Assembly (NCBI GenBank): GCA_024691065.1
Contig: JAILOA010000024.1
Location: forward strand, 1 to 5,442
Length of the DNA: 5,442 nucleotides
Origin: Lachnospiraceae bacterium
GTDB taxonomy: Bacteria > Bacillota > Clostridia > Lachnospirales > Lachnospiraceae
Direction of reading: 5' to 3'
A program made the position numbers and the translations under genes. The notes beneath the pieces were generated by a model. The model worked only from the letters and a program-made list of their open reading frames with translations, did no database searches and was not told where the DNA came from. Shown piece by piece: positions 1 to 5,442 of the stretch. Every line of letters begins with the position of its first letter. Position 1 is the first letter of the stretch.

Positions 1-1
1 A

Positions 2-2446
2 TTTGGAAACCTCTATGATGCCATTGATTTCAAGAAATATCCCGCACAAAAGAGAGCTATGAATGCTCTTTTCGTCAATACATTTGCAATGGGAGAAAAT
101 CCAAAGGGCAATATCGCTTCCTTAAGTTTTAATTTAAAGAGCTTTAGAAATGCAATCGTAAACGGACAGGTTGTTTACGATATGGAGTCCGGTAGTAATT
201 ATAACCTTATTGGTACTAATCAACTTAAGAATCCTAGTACCTCCGTGAAATTATCACTTCAATATCTGGATACATTCATTAAAACCCTGGATTACATTAG
301 CAAGGTAAAGCCTTACTCGATAGCCGATTCGCTCGATGTTGACAGCTTTATTGATCAAAATTGTAACATTAAGACTAATGAAATTAATTCCAAACTTGGT
401 ATTAAAAATGCAGGTCCGGTTAATACGGGAACAACCAGGAAATTTGTTAAAAAATCCAATAGTAATGATATAGATGAAGATAATGATTTTAGCTTATTTA
501 GCAATGAGAATCAGGAAGCAAATCAGCCTAAAATGCAAACCGTAATAGTTCCTGAAATCAAGAATGTTACAATCAGGAAGGTAAATGATGGTGTTTATCT
601 CTCGAATAAATTTAAATATAAGCTTTTAAATCTCAATATGTCCAAAAACGAGGCTTGGAAAAAGCTGAAAGAGTTGGATTCCAAACCTCATAGCGAAAGG
701 GATAATGACCTAAGATTTTCACTCATTATTACCAATTCTTATTGGAAATATGTCAAGGATGATGAGGCATTTTCTCTTACGGACAAGGACCGCGAGTATC
801 TTTCAAACAGATTAAATACCGATCCTTCATTTGCAAAGAATCTTGAAAACATAGTAGAATTCGGCTTTGGCGAAAGATTCTGGGGCAATTTGGACTTATT
901 TGTTCCATATATTTTTCATAACAAAAATTATGAGGTTCAAGATAAAAGTAAATATCAGGAATTCAGAAATAACTTAAAAAAGGAATCCATCATAAAAGGT
1001 GATGATGACATCGTAGAATTTGATCAGAAAAAAATCGATTCTATTAACAGCCATATGGAAGTTGAGGTTAAAGCATTTATAAACCATTGGAAGACTTTCG
1101 ATACCGAAAAGGATACTTATAATAATAAACTTTCCAACGAGATTAACTTATCGTTTAATACTCTTAAAAATGATTTGGTGTCCGGTCAGAATTCTTACGA
1201 TGCCGTACTATTTGATGATAATCCTAAATATGATTATTCAGCTGCTGCCGGTATCATTGCCCGCTCTGAAATGGGTGATCCAAACTATATAATCACGGAA
1301 TCCGTGAGCGATCAATACTATGAATGGAAAAGAAAGCTTGATGCAAGGGCGACAGAGCTTGCAAACAGCCGTGATTTTGTAATGTATATTAAGGAGAACG
1401 GACAAAACATTATCAGTGGCGATATCTACGGATTTATCGGTGGATATATGGAATACAAGGATAAGATTGCAACTCTGGACAGATTAATAAGCACCGGTAC
1501 CAATCCTTTCTTTGTTAATAAGCCGGCCGAAAATACAAAGGAAGCCTACAAGGCCGAATGTAAGAATATCATAAAAAATGCAAAGGATAACATTAAGACT
1601 TTTTCGGACTCAAATGCTATTGAGGCCGCAGACTATATCCTGGCCAATACATTTACAAAAAAAGCTGCCGAAGTATCATTTTTCAAGCGCCTTTTGACTG
1701 AGGATAGTACCGCTCTTGATACAGGAAAGATGAATCGCGAAATTGAAAAGGCAAGACGAGAGCTTTTGGATGATCCTGCTTTCAAGACAGCACTTTCAAA
1801 ACAGCTGTCACCTAAGAAGTTTTATGAAAAATATACAGAAACTTTAAATGAAGAAGCAAACAATAAGATTAAGGCAGAAAATACCAGAAAGAAAGACATC
1901 AGAAAGACAAGAGGTGAAGAGGCCCGTATCAATAAATTTATGTCGGATAATAATCAGACTATTACCGAGGAGCAGGCTAAGGAAATAAAAACTGCCTATG
2001 AAAATCTTCTTGAGTATAATAAGTCCAAGTCCCCTTCGGATACTATGAAGAAGTTTTCAAATGCCTTAAAGGAAGTAGTTGATGAAATGGGAGCTGACGG
2101 CAAGAACACAAGTATCAATATGCTTAAGCTTCATAATCTTAATAAATATACCCTTAAGTATTATGATAAGCGCCAGGGCTGGTTATTCAGTCCGCAGACC
2201 GACGATGGACAGTCACGTCTTGCTACAGCTGAGAAGCTTACAAAGACAATGGATAAAATCATTAAAAAAATGAGGGCTGATAACCCGCAGATTTCAAAGA
2301 GTAATCCGGCTCCTGCCAACAATGCAGCTACCAAAAACTCCACTGCAAAAAAGGTCCCTGCCAACAATGTAGCTACCAAAAACCCCACTGCAAAAAAGGC
2401 TCCTGCCAAAAACTCCACTGCAAAAAAGGCTCCTGCCAAAAAATAA
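2..2446 (+). CDS. Large Asn/Lys-rich protein of unknown function with a PAKK-repeat tail (5'-truncated by the window)
   Basis: I do not recognise this protein. The frame is open to the left edge: 19 sense codons, protein-like in composition, precede the first ATG at 59. That ATG has only a weak AGAGAG upstream, so the true start is probably outside the window. At least 814 residues are visible. The sequence is hydrophilic and rich in Asn, Lys, Asp and Glu, with only two or so cysteines and no membrane segment. A signal peptide cannot be judged without the N-terminus. A low-complexity Asn/Asp/Glu/Ser stretch (about residues 152-176 from the first visible codon) looks like a flexible linker between an N-terminal part and a long, probably helical middle. 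Around residues 600-690 runs of Lys/Glu/Arg suggest coiled coil. The last 44 residues are Pro-Ala-Lys repeats. It converges on the minus-strand operon and is not functionally tied to it. It is more AT-rich than that operon. The coding call is secure; the function is unknown. Confidence 0.85.
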   Translation, partial: FGNLYDAIDFKKYPAQKRAMNALFVNTFAMGENPKGNIASLSFNLKSFRNAIVNGQVVYDMESGSNYNLIGTNQLKNPSTSVKLSLQYLDTFIKTLDYISKVKPYSIADSLDVDSFIDQNCNIKTNEINSKLGIKNAGPVNTGTTRKFVKKSNSNDIDEDNDFSLFSNENQEANQPKMQTVIVPEIKNVTIRKVNDGVYLSNKFKYKLLNLNMSKNEAWKKLKELDSKPHSERDNDLRFSLIITNSYWKYVKDDEAFSLTDKDREYLSNRLNTDPSFAKNLENIVEFGFGERFWGNLDLFVPYIFHNKNYEVQDKSKYQEFRNNLKKESIIKGDDDIVEFDQKKIDSINSHMEVEVKAFINHWKTFDTEKDTYNNKLSNEINLSFNTLKNDLVSGQNSYDAVLFDDNPKYDYSAAAGIIARSEMGDPNYIITESVSDQYYEWKRKLDARATELANSRDFVMYIKENGQNIISGDIYGFIGGYMEYKDKIATLDRLISTGTNPFFVNKPAENTKEAYKAECKNIIKNAKDNIKTFSDSNAIEAADYILANTFTKKAAEVSFFKRLLTEDSTALDTGKMNREIEKARRELLDDPAFKTALSKQLSPKKFYEKYTETLNEEANNKIKAENTRKKDIRKTRGEEARINKFMSDNNQTITEEQAKEIKTAYENLLEYNKSKSPSDTMKKFSNALKEVVDEMGADGKNTSINMLKLHNLNKYTLKYYDKRQGWLFSPQTDDGQSRLATAEKLTKTMDKIIKKMRADNPQISKSNPAPANNAATKNSTAKKVPANNVATKNPTAKKAPAKNSTAKKAPAKK
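2312..2443 (+). repeat. In-frame Pro/Ala/Lys tail repeats (15, 15, 10 and 4 residues)
   Basis: The 3' end of the large plus-strand gene consists of in-frame repeats. Two 45-bp units (2312-2356 and 2357-2401) encode PANN-x-ATKN-[S/P]-TAKK-[V/A]. They are followed by a 30-bp unit (2402-2431) encoding PAKNSTAKKA and a terminal PAKK (2432-2443), then the TAA stop. The 30-bp unit looks like the 45-bp unit with five codons deleted. The tail is strongly basic and has no acidic residues. Similar tails in histone H1-like proteins and mycobacterial HupB bind nucleic acid, but such tails can also contact acidic surfaces, so DNA binding is only a possibility. The near-identical DNA copies suggest expansion and contraction by slippage. 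Confidence 0.9.
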
Positions 2447-2478
2447 AAGAATAAATTAATTTTAAAATATTTAAAAAA

Positions 2479-2614
2479 CAGCTTAATCCGGCTGATATTT
2501 ACCCGCTTTTAGGCATAATACGGAAAATTAAAAACAGCTTAATCCGGCTGATATTTACCCGCTTTTACGCATAATACGGAAAATTAAAAACAGCTTAATC
2601 CGGCTGATATTTAC
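2479..2614. repeat. 56-bp tandem direct repeat, two full copies plus a 24-bp third
   Basis: Copy 1 (2479-2534) and copy 2 (2535-2590) are identical except for one G/C difference (2512 versus 2568). A third, partial copy (2591-2614) matches the first 24 bases exactly and then diverges at 2615. Each copy begins with CAGCTTAATCC, which is the left arm of the hairpin that follows. The period is exactly 56 bp. The repeat lies wholly between the convergent genes and codes for nothing evident. The near identity indicates recent duplication, probably by slippage. It has no direct-repeat/spacer alternation and is not a CRISPR array. Confidence 0.93.
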
Positions 2615-2676
2615 TTCCTTTATCAAACAAATGATGAAAGGAGTTCTATATCAATTAAGGATTAAGCTGCTTTTTT
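2591..2676. terminator. Long hairpin with T-tracts on both strands, likely bidirectional terminator
   Basis: An 11-bp perfect stem pairs CAGCTTAATCC (2591-2601) with GGATTAAGCTG (2659-2669). Inside it, GATAT (2606-2610) can pair with ATATC (2648-2652). At the tip, TCCTTTATCA (2616-2625) pairs with TGATGAAAGGA (2632-2642) with one bulged G, leaving a 6-nt loop. On the plus strand the stem is followed by C and six Ts (2671-2676). On the minus strand it is followed by five Ts, AA and four more Ts (complement of 2580-2590). The position between two converging units fits termination of both the large plus-strand gene and the P-II/permease operon. The outer loop is unusually long for an intrinsic terminator, so the nested inner helices may matter for folding. 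A structured RNA element is the alternative. Confidence 0.7.
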
Positions 2677-2709
2677 ATGAATATTTCATTTAGTATGGTT
2701 ACTTGTTTT

Positions 2710-3852
2710 CTAGAATAAATATGGGTGCTCCCAAAGGTTCAGCTTGGTACCGATTCCTTTTTCAAGAGCTTTCTCGTAACATTTCTTGCCCCAGGCTACG
2801 TCTTCAACAGGCATACCACCTACGGAATAAATGATAACCTCATCATCAGAGGTTCTGCCCTCTGCCTTGCCGGAGAGAATTGCACCAAGGTTTACAATCT
2901 TATCCTTGGAAAGCTTTCCGTCGTGTACAAGATCCAACCAGAGACAACCCGGAATATATACGGTATTGTATGTCGGATAAGGATATTCTTCTGACCACGC
3001 CTCATATAACTTCAGGTTATCACAGACAAGTTTTGCCTTACCGCTGCATACGTACTCATCGGTAAAATCGCAGGAACCCGGTACACAGAAGAGGGCGCCC
3101 GGTTTAATCCAGGACTCATCAATCTGTGGATACTGAGATCTGTCCATACCCATGCTTGTTGAGGTTGCAAAGCTTAAGATATCCGAATCCCTAACGCATT
3201 CCTCAAGGGTATCAACAACAGTAATTGTAGTAAACTGGGGAATATTTTTCTTTACAAAATTGATACATCTGTCGATTGATTCCCGGCCACGACCTTTGAT
3301 TTTCAATGTATGGAGAGTAGGTCTAAGTGCGGCAAATGTTTCGATCGCCGTGATATTGATAACGCCGGGACCGACAATTCCGAGTACTTCTGCATCCTTA
3401 ACCGCAAGATTCTTAACACCGACACCCGGGATACCTGATGTACGATAAGCAGAAAGGAGGTTTGCGGACATAAGTGAAAGTGGAGCTCCGGTATCCTTAT
3501 CATTTAACATAACCATAAGAATTGATCTTGGAAGTCCCTTTTCCCTGTTCTCAACGTTCGAACCATACCATTTCATACCTGCCATATCAGTCGCGCCACC
3601 TACATAAGCAGGCATCGCCATAAATCTTCTGTCAGGGCCGTTCTTCGGCATATTAGGAAACATCGGATGATCCGGGAATGTAATCATTGTTCCGTGGGAG
3701 TTTCCGTTTTCACCACCCATCAGATAATCACCTTTATCCAATGTAATAAGAAGTTCCTCCATACATTCAGTACATCCGACTACATCATTTACTCCTGCGG
3801 CAAGCATATCTGCCTCACTCAAATATAAAATATCTAAACTTGTATCACTCAT
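2710..3852 (-). CDS. Ornithine cyclodeaminase/mu-crystallin family NAD(P)-binding protein
   Basis: This 380-residue cytoplasmic protein belongs to the OCD/mu-crystallin family. Members bind NAD(P) and act on amino or imino acids (ornithine cyclodeaminase, alanine dehydrogenase, ketimine reductase, SbnB-type enzymes). Visible family landmarks are K94 in AGMKWYGSN with GLPRS at 106-110 (substrate-side Lys and GLP motif), R137-T138 in the SAYRTSG segment, the Rossmann loop VGPGVIN (160-166), DILSFATSTS (224-233), WIKPGA (249-253), LGAILSGKAEGR (322-333) and the PVEDVAWG segment (348-355). It is longer than typical 320-350-residue members, mainly through an extension at about 45-80 and another near 286-305. 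I recall that long relatives of this kind are often labelled 'ornithine cyclodeaminase' or 'tyramine oxidase subunit B' in databases; the reaction here is not settled. The start overlaps the permease stop by ATGA and has AAGGAGG eight bases upstream. It is the last gene of the operon. Confidence 0.9.
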   Translation of the reverse strand: MSDTSLDILYLSEADMLAAGVNDVVGCTECMEELLITLDKGDYLMGGENGNSHGTMITFPDHPMFPNMPKNGPDRRFMAMPAYVGGATDMAGMKWYGSNVENREKGLPRSILMVMLNDKDTGAPLSLMSANLLSAYRTSGIPGVGVKNLAVKDAEVLGIVGPGVINITAIETFAALRPTLHTLKIKGRGRESIDRCINFVKKNIPQFTTITVVDTLEECVRDSDILSFATSTSMGMDRSQYPQIDESWIKPGALFCVPGSCDFTDEYVCSGKAKLVCDNLKLYEAWSEEYPYPTYNTVYIPGCLWLDLVHDGKLSKDKIVNLGAILSGKAEGRTSDDEVIIYSVGGMPVEDVAWGKKCYEKALEKGIGTKLNLWEHPYLF

Positions 3853-5288
3853 GCGTTTGTCCTCCTTAATAATTTATTTTGAAATTTTTCCATATTTTCT
3901 TTGCTATGATATTCCTGATATAATTCATTCTCCATAGCCATAACTTCCTTAATGGCATAAGGCTTAAACAATGGCCTTTTTACCTTGGTTTTAACCCATA
4001 TAAATGAATATGTTCCAAGTACCAGAAGTGTAACTAAAACTACCTTATATAATGAAAGCTTTACTTCCCATGACGGGTCGATATTGTAAATCATATAGGC
4101 TGAACCGAGCATACCGAGTATCGGTACGGTGTAGCCCAGAGGAGTTTTAAAGTTACGCGGTGCATTTGCAAGTCTTCTCCTCAAAATGATTACATTCAGA
4201 TTGGAAATAATATAACTGATCAGCCAGAGAACCGCTAACACCGAAATCATATATGAAATCGACGATGTGGATGAAAGGCCGGTTACATTTAATGTAATAA
4301 ATATAGCTGTTTCCAGGAGAATTCCTATATACGGGGCGCCTTTTTTATTGACCTTGCTAAACATCTGCGGCAATAAATTAATTTTAGACATTCCCATTAA
4401 AATGTATGCGAGTGATCCCATAACCGTATTTACCGAGCTTACCGCCGCCAAAAGTGTGATGACAAGCATCCAGTATTTTCCAAAAGGTCCGAGAAGCACC
4501 TGTCCGTACAAAATCTGAGGTGTTGTGCTGCTTGCGAGGTCGCCCCAGACTGTATAGTTTTTGAAACCAAGTGTCAAAAATGTCTGCATCGCAAGTATAA
4601 TCAGCATACTGAGTACCATTCCAAGTGGAATGTCACGCTTTGCATTTTTGCAATTTTTGGTAAGCGGGATAACATACTCGCCGCCGACAAATAAGAAAAA
4701 TGCTACTCCGCAGAGGCCTGTTATGCTCTTAAAGTCTGTCGCGAGCGCCGCCGGCTGTTCTACGATCTCGCCGGTACCGATTCCGAGAGCTCCCATGACA
4801 CCCATGGCAACAATCGAGATAATCAGGGCGTAGGCCACAAAATCCTGAACCTTGATGAACACGTCGACACCATTTAAATTGGTTATTGCCAAAAGGACAA
4901 TCAGGATTACCGTAAATACCCATGCCGGTATGCCGAGATTTGAAAATATTTCCGCAAATGTATTGCCGAATACCGCTCCCTCGACCGAGCCCGCCAGGGA
5001 GTTACATAGCATATAGCCGCCTACCATACAGATAATGGTTACAAACGGTCCAACGCATGCCAGCGAAAACTGGGCAAGTCCGCCTGTCAGATTCGGCATC
5101 AATGCATTTAATTCTGCTATCGAAAGTAATGTGAAAATGTTTACCAGGCAAGCAATTACCATAGTAATAATGAAAGGTGTGCCTATATTTCCTGCACCTA
5201 TTCCCAATGTAAGCAAACAACTTGAGGCTACTACCAATCCTACGCCGGTAGCAATTACACTACCTAAACCTATCTTTTTATCATTCAT
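3849..5288 (-). CDS. APC-superfamily amino acid permease
   Basis: This 479-residue inner-membrane protein probably moves an amino acid or amine by secondary transport. About 12 hydrophobic segments can be read at roughly 7-30, 36-58, 80-100, 121-138, 149-170, 190-210, 221-242, 271-297, 319-336, 344-366, 384-401 and 412-432, the usual APC topology. TM1 carries the Gly-rich, helix-breaking GVGLVVASS and GIGAG stretches. TM6 has FLFVGGEYV followed by the family-typical KNAKRDIP loop. TM8 has SSVNTVMGS and leads into the cytoplasmic loop with LLPQMFSKVNKKGAPY. The C-terminal 45 residues form a charged cytoplasmic tail. The start is supported by GGAGGTGAT upstream. It follows the P-II gene by 15 bp and overlaps the ornithine cyclodeaminase-family gene by 4 bp, so all three are probably co-transcribed. 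Substrate cannot be read from sequence; ornithine, another amino acid or an amine would fit the downstream enzyme. Confidence 0.94.
   Translation of the reverse strand: MNDKKIGLGSVIATGVGLVVASSCLLTLGIGAGNIGTPFIITMVIACLVNIFTLLSIAELNALMPNLTGGLAQFSLACVGPFVTIICMVGGYMLCNSLAGSVEGAVFGNTFAEIFSNLGIPAWVFTVILIVLLAITNLNGVDVFIKVQDFVAYALIISIVAMGVMGALGIGTGEIVEQPAALATDFKSITGLCGVAFFLFVGGEYVIPLTKNCKNAKRDIPLGMVLSMLIILAMQTFLTLGFKNYTVWGDLASSTTPQILYGQVLLGPFGKYWMLVITLLAAVSSVNTVMGSLAYILMGMSKINLLPQMFSKVNKKGAPYIGILLETAIFITLNVTGLSSTSSISYMISVLAVLWLISYIISNLNVIILRRRLANAPRNFKTPLGYTVPILGMLGSAYMIYNIDPSWEVKLSLYKVVLVTLLVLGTYSFIWVKTKVKRPLFKPYAIKEVMAMENELYQEYHSKENMEKFQNKLLRRTNA
3861..3867 (-). promoter_or_regulatory. Shine-Dalgarno of the ornithine cyclodeaminase-family gene
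   Basis: The minus strand reads AAGGAGG eight bases before the ATG at 3852-3850. It lies inside the 3' end of the permease gene, whose TGA (3851-3849) overlaps this ATG as ATGA. The strong site plus the stop/start overlap fixes the start and implies translational coupling to the permease. Confidence 0.9.
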
Positions 5289-5293
5289 ACATA

Positions 5294-5302
5294 ATCACCT
5301 CC
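5294..5302 (-). promoter_or_regulatory. Shine-Dalgarno of the permease gene
   Basis: The minus strand reads GGAGGTGAT, a nine-base match to the 16S anti-SD, in the 15-bp gap after the P-II stop codon. It leaves five bases between its end and the ATG at 5288-5286. A competing out-of-frame ATG four bases upstream (5292-5290) opens only three codons, so 5288 is the chosen start. There is no room for a separate promoter in the gap itself, although one inside the P-II gene cannot be excluded. Confidence 0.9.
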
Positions 5303-5303
5303 G

Positions 5304-5441
5304 CTAATCCAATAAACCTTCTACCAATGCATCCTTTCCTTCCTCTCCGGTCCTTACTCTGATTGCATTTGTCACCGGTGTGACGAAGATTTTGCCATCG
5401 CCGATGTGACCTGTGTAGAGTGCTTTTTCGACAAATTTCAG
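5304..5441 (-). CDS. P-II family nitrogen regulatory protein (GlnB/GlnK type), C-terminal part, cut by the window edge
   Basis: Forty-five codons up to TAG (5306-5304) are visible; the N-terminal two thirds lie beyond the right edge. P-II proteins are small cytoplasmic trimers that bind ATP/ADP and 2-oxoglutarate and report nitrogen and energy status by docking onto transporters and enzymes. The fragment holds the complete B-loop/C-terminal signature TGHIGDGKIFVTPV, equivalent to residues T83 to K90 and onward of E. coli GlnB. It then has IRVRTGEEG, which contains the two ATP-phosphate-binding arginines (R101 and R103 equivalents). The ending is a few residues longer than GlnB, implying about 118 residues in total. 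The T-loop and its tyrosine are not visible, so modification and the GlnB/GlnK distinction cannot be judged. It is the first visible gene of the operon, 15 bp ahead of the permease; the operon promoter must lie further right. Confidence 0.93.
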   Translation of the reverse strand: MKFVEKALYTGHIGDGKIFVTPVTNAIRVRTGEEGKDALVEGLLD

Positions 5442-5442
5442 A

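Larger units (their letters stand above)
2447..2709. other. Convergent intergenic region without a supported gene
   Basis: These 263 bases separate the stop of the plus-strand gene from the stop of the minus-strand operon. The first 30 or so bases are almost pure A+T, followed by the 56-bp repeats, the hairpin, and a short AT-rich tail up to the TAG at 2710-2712. The only short frames (for example 2631-2693, 20 codons) overlap the hairpin arms and lack a correctly placed ribosome binding site, so no small gene is called. Confidence 0.8.

Noticed and set aside
59..61. ATG at 59 as the true start of the large plus-strand gene
   Set aside because: The same frame is open from base 2 with protein-like codons, and the ATG has only a weak AGAGAG upstream. 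A 5'-truncated gene is more likely.
2161..2439. 92-codon minus-strand frame encoding alternating MAGAFFAVEFLAG-like hydrophobic repeats
   Set aside because: It is the antisense of the lysine/alanine repeat tail; its apparent membrane-like repeats are the complement of AAA/GCC codons. It has no independent support.
2479..2614. CRISPR array
   Set aside because: The whole 56-bp unit repeats with no unique spacers, and only two full copies are present.
2637..2643. AAAGGAG resembling a Shine-Dalgarno site inside the hairpin
   Set aside because: No start codon lies at a suitable distance; the next ATG (2677) is 33 bases away and opens only 13 codons. The bases are explained by pairing with TCCTTT at the hairpin tip.
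2479..2676. Insertion-sequence remnant or transposon end
   Set aside because: No transposase fragment or flanking target-site duplication is visible; the inverted arms are explained by a terminator hairpin with T-tracts.
2677..2689. ATGAA-TAT-TTCAT mini-palindrome downstream of the operon stop
   Set aside because: The stem is only five AT-rich pairs with a 3-nt loop and no T-tract, too weak to call.
2631..2693. 20-codon plus-strand frame beginning ATG ATG in the intergenic region
   Set aside because: No ribosome binding site precedes it, and it overlaps the tip, right arm and T-tract of the hairpin.
3152..3448. 98-codon plus-strand frame opposite the ornithine cyclodeaminase-family gene
   Set aside because: It is antisense to well-conserved family motifs on the minus strand, with no ribosome binding site and no recognisable protein features.

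Overview
The window looks like a piece of chromosome from a low-to-moderate-GC Firmicute. The strong Shine-Dalgarno sequences (AAGGAGG, GGAGGTGAT), the tight operon spacing and the general style of the proteins fit a gut or rumen Clostridia such as a Lachnospiraceae. This assignment is inference; there is no rRNA or other phylogenetic marker here.

Left part (1-2446, + strand): a large reading frame that is already open at the left edge, so its start lies outside the window. It encodes at least 814 residues of a soluble, charged, Asn/Lys-rich, apparently helical protein that I do not recognise. It ends in a Pro-Ala-Lys repeat tail resembling histone H1 or HupB tails. It is visibly richer in A+T than the genes to its right.

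Middle (2447-2709): a gene-free convergent junction. It holds an exact-period 56-bp tandem repeat (two full copies plus a 24-bp third) that runs into a long hairpin with T-tracts on both strands. The hairpin probably terminates both converging transcription units. The repeat has triplicated one arm of the hairpin stem, while the opposing arm is present once.

Right part (2710-5441, - strand): three genes in one tight operon, read from right to left. First is the C-terminal part of a P-II nitrogen-regulatory protein, cut by the right edge. After a 15-bp gap comes a 12-TM APC-superfamily amino acid permease, and then, with a 4-bp ATGA overlap, a 380-residue ornithine cyclodeaminase/mu-crystallin family protein. 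The P-II gene was found by translating the right edge of the minus strand: 45 codons carry the complete P-II C-terminal signature.

The likely joint role is uptake and NAD(P)-dependent conversion of an amino acid or amine, coupled to nitrogen/energy sensing by P-II. P-II genes usually sit beside the ammonium channel gene amtB; here the adjacent transporter is an APC permease. The idea that this P-II gates the permease, or controls the dehydrogenase-like enzyme, is the most interesting hypothesis in the window.
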